A model generated the notes under the pieces. It was not told the origin of the DNA. It was given only the letters and a program-made list of their open reading frames with translations, and did not search any database. DNA of 64,000 nucleotides, taken from contig NC_084807.1 in assembly GCF_963583255.1 (NCBI RefSeq), positions 1,998,872-2,062,871 of the forward strand, given 5' to 3'. Of the stretch, positions 1 to 11,860 are shown one piece after another (within the stretch, counting starts at the first letter, position 1; every line of letters starts with the position of its first letter). The stretch is from Pyrus communis. Taxonomy: Eukaryota > Streptophyta > Magnoliopsida > Rosales > Rosaceae. The position numbers and the translations under genes were made by a program.

Positions 1-221
1 ATGTAACATTGTGTTGTGGCATGTGAGTATCGAACTTTTTTCTTAATTTAATTTCGGAAAGAAATGCGTTTTAACAGTAGTCCTATATGATGAAGTTAGC
101 ATCCTTATAAGTTGGGAACCTAAAACAGGAGTGGTGTACTCATAAATTCCTACTTTTCTCTGCCTCCTTCCCCTCTACTTGCATCAGTTGTGACTTATTT
201 TCTTTTTTGGTTTTATCTCAG

Positions 222-296
222 GAGTTTGTCAGGGAGAAAGTTCGTGAACAAAAGAAATCTAATCGAGAGCTATTTTCTTTTTGGCACATATCATGA
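222..296 (+). CDS. Possible 3'-terminal exon of an upstream gene (partial)
   Basis: A polypyrimidine tract ending in 'tctcag' is followed by 24 codons and a TGA at 294-296. The peptide begins EFVREKVREQ, is basic and charged, and ends in FWHIS. This is what a last coding exon of a plus-strand gene starting left of the window would look like, and the following 400 bases, free of long ORFs, could be its 3' UTR. I do not recognise the family. With so short a reading frame, chance is a real alternative. Confidence 0.28.
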   Translation, partial: EFVREKVREQKKSNRELFSFWHIS

Positions 297-725
297 ATTA
301 TGTTTGGGTGTTTAAACAATATTTGCCTAAAAGTATACTCTGTTTTTTAGTGGTATTTCAAATAAGGTAACTTCCCCAAACATTGATATTTTGGTTTTCT
401 ATTGGTATGTGTGAAACCAGCTTGATTCAGGTTACAAGGTTGAGGGTAGTGGATAGTCGTCATATTGCGGATAGTTAATCATGTTCAATAACCTTGGTTA
501 CAGGGCCATTCACTTAAATTTTGGTTTCAAGTTGTAGAAAGACTGCTTTTCATTCTTTCTCAAAATAAGCTTTCACAGCTTCAGTTTCACATCATTCGTC
601 ACTGGATTTGCTAATACAAGTTTTTATTGAGATAATCTTACTGGTGAATTGTTAAAAGGTAGGAAGAGAGAAGGCGGCCTGCGATTTTATTAACTAAAGT
701 TCAGATTCATTTTCTGTGGTATGGG

Positions 726-975
726 GTGTCCAAGAGAAAGGGTTTCAGGGATTAGGTTTGGGTGGGATTTCAAGGATTAGGTTTGGGGTTTTGTATGTGC
801 GATTTGTAGAGAGATGGGGGTGTCCGAGATAGGATTTAGGAGATTTGTTTTAGGAATTGCAGAGAGAGATAGGGAGTGTCCAAGAGAAGTGTGGGAGGAT
901 TTAGGCGGGATTTTAGGGATTTGGTTTAGGGTTTGTTTTCTTCGATTTGCAGAGACAGAGAGCTGGGACAAGGGT
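726..975 (+). repeat. G-rich imperfect tandem repeat
   Basis: Three diverged copies of a unit of roughly 60-100 bases follow one another. Each contains a 'gtgtccaagaga'-like block, 'ggattaggtttggg' or 'ggatttaggt'-like blocks, and 'cgatttg(t/c)agagag'. The repeats give spurious overlapping ORFs on both strands, which I do not regard as genes. Confidence 0.6.
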
Positions 976-2345
976 GAGAGAGAGATGAGAGGATTTTCTG
1001 CAAGGGTTAAAGGGAACGGGTAAGGGAGGTATGGGTATGGGTTTTTAGGGCCGGTTTCTAGGGAGGTGGTCTGCTGTCAGTGCCCTCACAGGGTGGGGTG
1101 TGATATGGGGGAGAGAGGAGAAGGGGTTGGTTGCTGAGAGAAGGTGACGGTGGGTGCACGATTAGGGGGACATAGAGAGTTGATTGGGTACAAGATTTGA
1201 GGGTAGGGTTGAGGGAATGAGTGTGTTGGCTGCAAAGAGATGGTGGGGTTGAGTTAGTATCTCCCTCTCTATCGCTTCTCTCTTCCTCCATATATGACAT
1301 CTTTGTTTTGGGGTCAAAATATGTTCGCTTTTACATAGAAATTTGAGTGTTTTATTTATTTATTTGGGTTTTTTTAGCTGATACATATTATGTTTTGTGT
1401 TTCTGGGTTTTATCACGTTGCTGATGCATAAACCCATCAGTTCCTCTGTAATTCGTTCTGGTTTTCATTATTCTTTTTCGATTTGTTTTATTAAAATTGA
1501 AATGGAATTTGTTGGCTTGATTTTGTATTAGGTTGCCAGAGGGTTCTGTTTTTAGGGTTCTCTCCGTCCCACTCACTCTCCTTCTCCCTCTCTGTTTCTC
1601 TTCTTCAATCAGTCTGACGTAGTTTTGCAATTTAGGGTTCAATGCATTTACTGGAATATACATACATATAAATGTCTAAATTTGTTCAATTTTTCTATAC
1701 ACAGGCTGGGTTAATTTGATTCTTGACCAATGATTGGATATTATATTACAACTGTGGGTTCTGTTTTTAGGGCTGGATGAAAAGAAACACCCATCAGAGC
1801 TTTCAACAACTCGAAGGTCAGTGATTTCTTCCTTCTCTCTAATTCTGTTTCTGCTATTTCAATTTGTAGAATTTAATTTAGGGTTTTAAGTTGGAAAATT
1901 TAATTAAACATTTTCAATTGGAGAGCTTGGTGTATACAACAATTAGGGTTGTTAATTTTGATTGCTGGTCTACTAAATGTTTTATAACATGTAAACAGGG
2001 AGTACATACTTTGTATGCCATGGATAGGGAATGGATACGTAATTAGATCAATTGATGGGTGCCGCTGTTTTGGATATCTACATCCAGCAATACCTGGTAT
2101 TCTGTGTTTTGTTGTTTTAGCTCTGTGTTTTGTTGTAGTGGATTCGAATTTCTACTAGAATCATTATTATTATTATTATTATATATTTAGGGGTTGGGTA
2201 AATTGATTTTGGAGATTTTGTGTGTGGTTTGGGTTCTTTGATTTTGTTTAGATAGATGGTGCTTGATTGTGGTTTAAGTTTTTTTAGTATATTCCCTGCA
2301 CATTGCAAAATTCTGGTACTATCTGGGTGTTTTGGTGTTGAAAGC

Positions 2346-2366
2346 CTAGGGTTTAGGGTTTAGCAT
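2346..2366 (+). repeat. Short interstitial telomere-like motif
   Basis: The sequence reads 'agggtttagggtttag', two and a bit units of the plant telomere repeat TTTAGGG. Short motifs of this kind (telo-boxes) also occur in plant 5' regions, so this does not imply a former chromosome end. Confidence 0.5.
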
Positions 2367-4978
2367 TAAGCATTTAGGGGAATGCAAAGAAGGGATGTCT
2401 GCGTTTCTGAACTCTTATGCAAATCTAATTTGAAATCATGAAACACATTTCATATGTTTCTCAAATCTCAGCAACAGGTTTTAGAATCCTGAAATCTAAG
2501 TAAAGGTACATCATTCCTGTTTTCGTATTTTTTTAATTCCTATCATCATGGCCACGATTAAACGTGAATATGCATGCCAACCTTGCATACTCAGTGATTA
2601 ATTTCTGGATGAATTTTTCTTTAGACGAGGGTTTGCAGACATGAATACTTGAGGGGCAGATGGTCACCATGTTGGATCCATTGATACTGATACAACGTGG
2701 GATTTAGTTGGTTATATTCAAATCAGAAATAAAATTGCTTTGTATATTCCGCATTTGATTGAAAATCTGTAATTTAAATAGAAATTCTTCTTCTTCGATA
2801 TCACTGTGCACAACACATAATTTCAATTAGTTTTTTTATTTTTTATTTTTTGGCGGTAAGATTCCGTATAATTAACCTCTACAATTTTATTCACATGTTC
2901 ATGATCACCACTTAATTAATTAGTGGTTGGGTGTTGACCATTGAATGTTTTTTTTTTCAGTTCGAAGCTTGAATCTCACCGAGCTTCAGGTATTTTGCTT
3001 TAATTTTTTACTTCTCTTTTGTCTTCTTTTCTGTTTGATTTCTTTCCTTCGTTTTATCCTAAATTCTGAGTTTTCATTTTGTTTAAAGTAGTTTTCTCCT
3101 GGTCTATTGACATTTTTAATTTTTTATAGTTATTTCCTGTTCTCCACTATCATTTTTTTTGGTGTGCTAATTAATCAATTTTATTTGTAACATTGTGCAT
3201 TTCATATGATAATTATTTTGAAATGTTCTCCACTATCATAATTCTCTCCACTATCAAAAAGGTTATATGGAGACTTGCTGATAATAATTTTGGAATGTTA
3301 GCAGACTCAAAATTGCAAGTTGGCAACCGATGGTGCTAAATGATTTGTTAGATTATTCAATAGTAATTTTTTATTTTTCCTTATCAGTTATTGTTTCAAA
3401 GGGTGAAAAAGAGTGGGGAACACAAGAAGAGGGGAGAAACAGGACAAAAGAATGGTTTGTTCTACTTTCAATGCTTTGGGTTAAAAAAAGAAAAAAGGTT
3501 CACTTCACTCACTTTGATTGAACTTTTCATTTCTTAAGTTTCTCTTGCTATATATATATTGTATATTTCTTATTTATGTGTTTTTGATTATGAGATTGTC
3601 TCTTTTGCAGAGCATGTGGTGTGGAAACACACCAGCGAAGCCTCACTTTCGATGTCGAACTCAAGTGTGGCTCTAATCTAGCCCCCGAAATTCCAACCTA
3701 GCATGTAGCAATGCATTATGTTTTCCTGTGTGATCTTCATACAAAGGTACGAAGAACTAACTATGTTTAGTTTAATGGCTTTTTGGATGCTTAAAAATAA
3801 ATTTTAGCCAAGTCCCCGCATGAAGTTGATGTTATAAATTTTTGGACTCCATTCTTAGAAAATTTTGGCATTTTCATCAAATGAGGTTCTTTCTGTTTTG
3901 GACTGTGGGTTAGAAGTATTAAGACACTGACGCTTGAGTGTTTGAAAATTAGGTGCAAGACATATGAGCTTCTAATCAAGAAAGACCTGCTTTTAAATCC
4001 CACTGTGTGTTCTAAGTGCTGGATGGGTTGTGCTTTTACCAACCCTAATAAAATTATATTTGAATCATGTTGTCTGATAACTCTTTTTCTTTTTTTCCTG
4101 TTTGTGGTTTTTAGTCTTTGTCATTTAATTGGTATAGCTTTGCTAGGATCTCTGTTCCGGCAGTGTGTGATTAGTGCTAATGGAATTTCAGCACTGTTTC
4201 TGAGCTATTGCTCGAATTGTTGTATCTAAGTATGCATTATACATTCAATTGAGCCAATGAAGCATGTGTGCCAACGAATTTTGAAGAGTTCGGCTTGGTT
4301 TTCTCTCTTTGGTCTTTAATATTTATGTGTGAGGCACCTGTTTGTTGACTAATTGAGTCCCTTCTCTTAAGTTTTTCAGTAGATAGTGTAATTTGCTTTT
4401 ATGAGCACTTCTTTAAGCTGTCAAGTTCCCAAAGTGTACAAGGAGATATCAAGTTTAACAAGTCACGAACTATGATCAATCCAAATACAGTGAAATTAGG
4501 GATTTTACACTTATAAACTTAGTTAGCTTTAGACCATAGGATTAGCATTTTGCGCATGTGAGTATCATTGACCTGCTCATTTTATTTTTCTGGATAAGAA
4601 ACAAATTGTCATTGAAGGGAGAAGAAAGTGTACAAAAACAAAGTTTCTGTAAGCTTGCATTCGTATGCCAAATATTTTAATTTCTTTTCTTGCCATTACC
4701 TGTTGAAATGGTTGCCTACACTGCAGGACACATATTATGTGTGAACTACGTGTTTCTTCTGTTTCTTAAGGAAACAGAACTTTTTTGGAAACTATATCTT
4801 TCTAATCAAAGACGTTCAGTTTCTTCTCATTCATTGTACAATGTGTTTATATGCCAGCTCACTTGAATGTATATAAAAGCAAAATTGTTCGTCTTATTGA
4901 CCTCATTCACTCACGTATCATTCTGTTTGTTCATAATTGTGTTGAATTTATTCAACTTAAATATGTTTTATTCATCCG

Positions 4979-5031
4979 ATTACGCCTGAAACAGTTGGTT
5001 CCTGCAGCAACGCGCAGGCGTAATTTCTAGT
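4979..5031 (+). mobile_element. Possible Helitron 3' terminus
   Basis: A hairpin-forming stretch (CCTGC 5001-5005 against GCAGG 5014-5018, inside a wider 10-base inverted repeat ATTACGCCTG 4979-4988 / CAGGCGTAAT 5015-5024) is followed eight bases later by CTAG at 5027-5030 and then T. Plant Helitrons end in CTRR next to a T, with a GC-rich hairpin about ten bases upstream. I did not find a matching 5' end (TC after A), so the element's extent is unknown. Confidence 0.4.
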
Positions 5032-6487
5032 CAAAACTAAAATTCAATAACAACACATATAATAACCGAAAATCCGCAGTGAGTATGCTAACAATATAAC
5101 TTTCCTACCACTAATTTCTAGAAAGGCATAGGATCATAGATTCATATTACCTCTTCGAAACGCTGAACTGTAAGTAATGTCCTGCCTGTCACAGTCATAC
5201 CACACAGTTTCATCAAACTTCAGAACAAACCACTTTCTTCAACAAAAACCTCAAATTTCTATAATTCCAAATTGCCAAACCAAGAAAGCTCAAATTTTTT
5301 AACACTTCAAAATTACCAAACTAAACAAGTCTACAATTTTGATACTTAAACTGATGAAATTCTCAAATGGGCAATCACCAATCAAGGCAAAAACAAGCGG
5401 AAGGAGAGTTAAATGGGCAAAAGGGAGCTGACTCATGTTGCGGTGTTGGTCGTAGTCGATGCCCATCTCAACGAACAAGTGGTTCATGGTTGGCGTTGAA
5501 GCGGTGGTCTCACTCAGCTGCTGGACAGCTCCATGGTGGCTTTGATTTAGTGTGGAATTGGAGGGTTTGAAGAGAGGAAAATAGAGTTGGTGCTCTCTCA
5601 TTTGTGGGTCTGGGAATTGGGCAACCAGTAAAACAAATATGAAGGATAATTGTCTTTTTTTTTTTCTTTTTTTTTTTTTTTTTCATTAAAGGCCTAAAAC
5701 TTTTTTTATGAAACGACTTTGTCCTAGTTATGATTTTTTATTACCAGGTCCAAATGACGTTGTCTTGGCTTGGAGAAAACAAGTAGTCCTGCTAATTTCC
5801 TAGAAAAAAATACAAAGTAATCCTGGCACGTTTTCCAACCGACTAGAGGGATGGCTAGTCGTTCCTGCTTCTTTTCTGGCTAGAGTAAGGGCGGCCGCCT
5901 TTCCTTGTGCCTCTATAACTTTGCCCTTGTTCATAACGATAACATTTTAGCATACTCCAATATCTTAACTCATTGTGCTAAAACGTAAAAGCAATCAATT
6001 AACAACAATATAATTTGTCCCATGTTTATAGAACTAGCTAAGTCTTATAAACTAGTCATACTATTCTATATAATTTTATATGGATAGGGAAAATGGAATT
6101 AGCATTGAACTAGAAGGCATTCATATATTGTGAGGAAGGGATTTAGCATGGCTAATGCATTTTGTTACTTGGATAGCATGATAGGCTTCAAAGTAAGATT
6201 TGTTGGAAAGTAGGGATGGGATCAAATGGGTATGGGGTTTTTTTAATTTTTTAATTTTATTTTTCTACTAGAACCCATTACACCCATCTCTCAATGGGCT
6301 GGATATGTCCATATCCATAGGCCCCAACACACTGGACCGACCTTGGAGAGAATTTCCATCAGGAGATGAAGGCATGATTGCTTGCATTCTCACATTCATT
6401 TCATGTTATAATTTTGGGTAAGTATGCTCATATCAACAGAATTCAACATAATGAGCACAACAGGAAGATGTATACCAATTAAAAAGT
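5032..6487. other. Intergenic sequence with no supported gene
   Basis: This lies downstream of the armadillo-repeat gene. It holds low-complexity T tracts (5650-5690) and an open frame on each strand near 5300-5600 that lacks recognisable protein character. I see no gene, RNA or recognisable transposon core here. Confidence 0.5.
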
Positions 6488-6660
6488 ATTTGATCAATTT
6501 TTCTTGAGTATCTACAAACATTTAGCGCTAACATATATTTGACCGTTAAAATAGATCTAACGACTTTAACTGAGTAACTAATGATAGTTGAATCAAATTC
6601 AACAGTCAAATTTGTGTCGCCACTAATTGTTTGTAGATACTCAAGAAAATTGATGTATGA
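6488..6660. mobile_element. Hairpin MITE next to the 3' end of the ARM gene
   Basis: Two arms of about 55 bases form a near-perfect inverted repeat: 6492-6546 (beginning 'gatcaatttttcttgagta') and 6601-6654 (ending 'tactcaagaaaattgatg'). The core is about 55 bases. The element starts about 60 bases beyond the stop codon of the minus-strand ARM gene, so it may lie in that gene's 3' UTR. Confidence 0.7.
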
Positions 6661-6721
6661 TGTCTATGTATAAGTAAAATCACAAGCACAACATTCCCTA
6701 CATCAATATGGCACTATTGCC

Positions 6722-9700
6722 TTAAAAGTAACTAGATTGAGCTTGCAATAACTCTAGTTGCGCCAGTAATTTTGCAGTGGTTGATTTCAATCTGGAGTCA
6801 CCATGCTGCGCTAGATCAATCAGCACTACCTGAGCAGACTCCGCGTATGTCACTCGGTGTTCCTCAACTCCGAATATCTTCTCCAATATCCACAGTGCTT
6901 TCTCTTGAGCCTTGATGCTCCCGGATTCGAGGACTTTTATGATGGGCTGAATTCCTGACTTTTTGGCTATGTAATTGCTTCCGTTTTCCCAAATGTCGTC
7001 GTGCAAGAGGGTTGCAAGGACACTCAGTGCGGCTTCATCCGCTTCCCTCTCATCACCTTCCAATATTTGGATTATAGGAGGGATAGCACCTGCCTTGACC
7101 AAACAAAATGTGCTTTTCACAAAGCATTTTCCATCATGAACTTCACAAACAGCATCTTGAGAAGGAGGAACGCACAACCACCTTGATTTCCTCGACTTCC
7201 TTAGAGATGATGAATTCTGTGAAAATTGAGCTAGTGACGTTGCAGCCCTGCATTTAGCAACAGGCGATCCACTCGAGAGTAACTTTACAAGCAAAGGAAT
7301 TACACCTTGTTCTGCTGAATACAGTTGTAATTTCTTATCAGAAGGACTTGTGAACCGAATCAATAGACCTGTAATGCTTTCTGCTAACCAGCATGTCTCC
7401 TGTGTTACAACTTCGGATCTTGGATTCATTATGGATACCATTATCGGTACCAAATTCTCTCTCTTTAATAACTCCGTCACCTTCTTGTCACTAATGGGAA
7501 GATGGCTAAGTATGCCAATTGCAGCAGCTTTTTCACTGTCAGATGTTGATGTTGAGATGATATTGATGATTCTTCTGATATAGGTTTCTCCTAGTTGGTC
7601 TGTCAACTCTTCTGTTAAATCTTTTGAAAGAGTGTAAAACAAATTCAAGGCACTGCTCCTGATTTGAATGTTGGTTTCCATCAGGAAGGGTAGGAGAAGC
7701 TGAACGGCACCATTTTCTTTCATCCTTCTTCTAACTTTTCCTGCTCTGGAATGAGAGGCAATGCTATTAAGTGCTTGTAATAGGTGATTTTGAATTACCG
7801 GACTGGTGAGATTTAAAAGTGAGAGCATCTGCTGAGCCACATTTGAGTTCACAAGAATAGATTCTGATTGAGCAATCCTTGCAAGAATTGCTGATGCGGG
7901 CTCCCGAAGAGTCATCAGTACTGATGTCACAGAAAAAAGGAGCTGAAGCAAGGATGCTACGATGCCTGAACTGATCAACCGCTGGATATTTTCTGTCAGG
8001 TTTGACAGATTTTTCAAGGCACTTAAAGCAGATAATTTGGCTTCGAGCTTGCCTACACTAAACATTCTGACAAGGGGTTCAATCGCACCATTTTCCCCGA
8101 GGGAAGCTCTACTTTGATCTGTGAGCTCCATCCTTGAGAGTGCTGTTGCCATCAGGATCTTACTCATGTCCGAACCTGCAAAGACATGATATGGATAGTT
8201 TGTTAAGTGCCCCGGAATTTGCAGGATGGTGGAGGTTAAACCTTACCAACAAGAAAATGGAGGTTAAAATACCATGATCTCTGTAATGTTCATTGACAAA
8301 ACAAAGTTGATCTATACAAAGACACATTTATGTGCTGAATGCCTCAGCTGTATCACTGTAAGATGTATTACAACGAAATTGTATCCTACTAAATTTGCCG
8401 GTTCAGCTTGAACGCTAAGACCATAAACGGGAGGTCAAATCCAAATTCGAGGTGAACTGTGATTATCGTTTGGCTAATACCCTGATTGAAATTAAGCATA
8501 TGAAAAACAAAAAAAAAAAAAAAACTAATTTCACTCAGCTATAAACCACAGATTCAAGCAAATTACACAAATAATCAGTTTTTCAGGGTTACAGTTTTAG
8601 ATTCTACTGCCCTGTGGTTAGATAATCATCAAAACAAAAGGAGCTGCAAAAGTGAGAGGAAGCTTTGCATCACCTTCTTTTAGGTACTGCACTAGCGGCT
8701 CAAAGTAACCGGCCTCTGCCATATGAAGTGCATTCTGAGTATTGCTAGACAATGCATTCAACAACTTCCCTGCGTAATGTGAGGCGACACGATCATCCCC
8801 ATTTAACAAGGCAACCAACATAACTATACACCCTTGAATCCGCCCAAGCCGGCGCCTGACTGACTGAAGATCCGAGAGATACAGCAACAACCCCACAGCT
8901 TCTTTCCTTTCTTCTTCATCTCGTACCAATGATTTCACGATCGCAGATAAAAAACCAACGTCTGCCATTTTCTCCTGCACACTACTTTATAAAGTGAGAT
9001 AACAAATTCACATGGAAATCATAAATTTAAAATCAAGATTGATATGAACACAAAAAGAAGAAATTACCTTATTATCAGCATTATCTGAAGCAAGGCTGCT
9101 TAACAATCGAATAATACATAGCCGATTATCTGAATCACTCGAACTCAACCGATTAAACAGAATCGGAATAACACCTTCATTAGTAATCCATTCATCTCCA
9201 ACCCTTTTGTCTCCAATCAAATCATTCAATTCCAAAAGTGCAAATTTAAGCTGTTCATCATCACCATACTTAATTTGCAAAGAAACATCATCAATACCAA
9301 AAGAAACCCTTTTCTCCTCCTGTATTTCCTCTTCCACCTCCACTTCCATTTCCAACTCACTAACAAGACCAGAACCATAACTAGTGCTCGCAAACGAACT
9401 CACATCGAACCGTGTACTTATCAAATCCTTGTGTAAGCCCCCAATCTTGTGCTTCAAATCTGCAGACACTTCTAGACTTGCCAAGAGTACTAACCCTAAT
9501 GATCTCCCAAGATCATGAACTACATCCTCAACTTGTCTAACAAATGATTTTGTCTCTTGGGTTTTCAGCAAAGCCTTGGCTCTCTTGAGCTCTGACCCAA
9601 GAGACTCAACAGCTTTTCTCACTGGTTGGTGATTAAAAAACTTGGTATTCTCCATTAATCCATCAAGAATTGGAGCTAATTTCCCAACCAAGATTACAAA

Positions 9701-9811
9701 TTCAGTCACCACTTCTCTTTGGGCTTCTGAGTTTTGAGCTAAAGAACTCACCTCAATCACCAATGCTTTAATCTCCATCACAAGTTCTCTAAAACCTCTC
9801 TTCTCCTCCAT
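6722..9811 (-). CDS. Armadillo-repeat protein, PUB43/44-like but lacking a U-box
   Basis: Three exons, read right to left: 9811-9068, 8974-8674 and 8175-6722, with clean GT-AG junctions and phases 0 and 1. They join to 832 residues. Residues ~1-150 are an acidic, helical N-terminal region like the one before the U-box in plant PUB42/43/44-type ligases (motif ELKRAKALL). Next comes an acidic linker (EMEVEVEEEIQEEK), then armadillo-type helical repeats from about residue 190 to the end (for example GAIEPLVRMF, GAVQLLLPFL, GVIPLLVKLL, GAIPPIIQIL). The Cys/His-free U-box signature (DPVT...FER) that normally sits between these parts is absent, so E3 ligase activity is not expected. A scaffold or adaptor role in the cytosol or at membranes is inferred. 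A 'tttgcag' 18 bases upstream of the ATG suggests a 5' UTR intron. Confidence 0.85.
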
Positions 9812-10787
9812 ATTCTTCCTCTCTCCTCACTGCAAAGAAACAGAGCAAATTAACAAGGATACACCCAAGAGAGAGATTTGTGACGCTACAGACTGTTCGA
9901 ATGGTTGAAATATATAAACGAATGGGAACACAGAGAAGATACAAGGAAAAAGTATTGAAATCGACTTGCAAAGGTAAAAAGACTTGAAATGTTGATTTCT
10001 TGGCCGTCTTGAATGGGGAAATAGTGAATGGCAAGAAGGCTTGGAAGTTTGTAGTTTGGATTTATGTGAAGAGGTATCAAAAGGGTCAGCGTCAGTCTGC
10101 TTTGACTAGGCTGCTAATTGGTTATTAATGTAATGATAATATCTCCCCCTTCTAGTTGTTGTTCTTACACCATTGAAAGAAAATGGTGGAATGCAGGAGA
10201 AGCAGTCAAACATTGGCAATTACTTCTCCGCCTGTTTTTGGTTCTCTCATTCTTTTTCCATTTGATTGCTTTGTTGGTTTTGTTATACTATAATTGTATT
10301 CTTTACAAAAAAATAATTATATAATATATATATATATATATATATGTTTTTTTTAAAGAAATACGTCATTGAGGTTTATGTTTGCATCAAACCGCCGGAG
10401 CTTTATAAACTTTAATGTGGCTTTGAATGTGTAAAGGGGAGCTTGTGAGGTTTCGTGGGTCAACCGCTACGTGTGTGGCTGCTTTACTAAGAGATTTTTC
10501 AGTGTGACCATTACACGAAATGATACATCACGTGTTTCTATATAAATGATGAGATATGTGTATTAAAAGGTTAATAACTTAAAACTTTAAATTTTTCACT
10601 ATGTACATAAAAACATGTGATGTATTATTCATGTTCCCGTCATAACTAAAAATTTCTCGCTTTACAGAGTAGTTTACTAGAAAGAATCCAAATATCTGGT
10701 TGGTAAATATTCTATGGGAACTTGTGAATTCGTTACTTTGAGTTTTGACAAATTGCTTTGATTCTCATTTCTTTCACTTTAGCAATT

Positions 10788-10917
10788 GAGAAATGTTAAG
10801 GAGACTCAAAAAATCAACTCATGTTTTTAATACAATATTTCATAATATTGGTATAGAAATTGACGTTATATTGTGATATGACAGATAATCCATGAAGAGT
10901 CATCTTAACATCTCTCT
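10788..10917. mobile_element. MITE, 'GAGAAATGYTAAG' family, copy a
   Basis: The left end 'gagaaatgttaaggagactc' is mirrored by the right end 'gagtcatcttaacatctctc' at 10897-10917. The core contains 'caatatttcataatattgg', shared with the other copies in this window. Short, AT-rich and non-coding, it is a typical MITE. Confidence 0.6.
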
Positions 10918-10938
10918 TAGTAATTTGAGAAATACTAA

Positions 10939-11288
10939 AAGCATCTCTAAATGAGATGTCAAATATAATATGTCAAAATTTAATTTGATGGCTAATGTGG
11001 CCAATTGAATACAAAGTTAAATATTTTCTTTTCCGATGAATAAGTCAAATATTTATTTTGTTATTATATTGAGCCTATAGTTCGTTTGGCCAAAAAAAAA
11101 AAAAAAAAAAAGAAAAAAAAAACGTTACATTAACTATTAAAAAATAGTTAAAATTGATTTTAGTTTTTATTCTATTGTTAAATTAAATATTTTTTACTGC
11201 TTCTTTGTTTGTTGTTAAAAAAGATAGCTAGAAGGTAAAGAGTCAAATGACTTAACTGCCACATCATATATAACATCTCCATTGGAGA
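10939..11288. mobile_element. MITE with 'CATCTC(T)AATGAGATGT' ends
   Basis: The left end 'catctctaaatgagatgtc' pairs imperfectly with the right end 'acatctccattggagaac'. The interior is AT-rich with an A-rich tract at 11091-11132 and no coding capacity. It sits directly beside MITE copies a and b, so this stretch looks like a preferred insertion site. Confidence 0.45.
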
Positions 11289-11337
11289 ACACCTGAATGA
11301 CTTTTAGTCCTATTTAGCATATTTGACATCTCCTTTG

Positions 11338-11490
11338 TTGATGGTGACTCTCTCAAAATGTGATTCTCCGAGAACTCTTTGCTATTTGATGTTTTTGACG
11401 TAATATTTTATAATGTTTTCATGAAAATTGACCTAAAACTATAAGGTGATATAAAATCTAGGAGAGTCTCCTCAGCACTTTCCTTGTAAT
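11338..11490. mobile_element. MITE, 'GAGAAATGYTAAG' family, copy b
   Basis: The core 'taatattttataatgtttt' and the right end 'gagagtctcctcagcacttt' match the family seen at 10788, 58573 and 61138. The left end is decayed. Confidence 0.5.
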
Positions 11491-11696
11491 TTTACTGTTT
11501 TGAACTATTTTTGAGTTGGGAAAAGTGGAAAACTCAGTCTATTCTCTCTACTACTTTGATTTGGGTGTTTAGCTTTCATAATTGCATGAACCTTAAATTG
11601 TTTACATGGCATTCACATGTGCCACTTGTGATGTGATGCCACTTGTGAATGTGTTGACTTTTTGTTTTTGACAAGTGGATATTTTATAAAGAAAAG

Positions 11697-11860
11697 CCGA
11701 TAAGGTTCTTATTTTTTAGAGAGTCTTTATAAACTCTCCGCCACTTAATATTTTCAGCACAATTCTCATGCTAACATTATAAAATATTATTTTAAAAATT
11801 TAAGATGATAGAAAATCTAAGAAGATTCTCACTCTAAAAGAATGTCCTTAGCATTTCTTG
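11697..11860. mobile_element. MITE, 'GAGAAATGYTAAG' family, copy c
   Basis: The core 'acattataaaatattatttt' and the right end 'aatgtccttagcatttctt' identify the same family as copy b. The left end is diverged. Confidence 0.5.

Larger units (their letters stand above)
297..4978. other. Mostly non-coding region, possibly a spliced non-coding transcript
   Basis: No convincing protein-coding exon is present. Open frames are short and several lie inside repeats. A few less AT-rich blocks sit between acceptor-like and donor-like sites on the plus strand, for example about 1770-1815, 2961-2991 and 3611-3747. These could be exons of a long non-coding RNA, or gene pieces carried by a Helitron ending near 5030. 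Other content is a G-rich tandem repeat at 726-975, a short (ATT)n tract at about 2161-2182 and a degenerate telomere-like motif near 2350. Confidence 0.4.

Noticed and set aside
777..1300. Overlapping frames on both strands in the G-rich repeat
   Set aside because: Generated by the tandem repeat; composition is low-complexity.
5299..5601. 100-residue frame on the minus strand
   Set aside because: No recognisable motif, an overlapping frame on the other strand, and no splice or promoter context.
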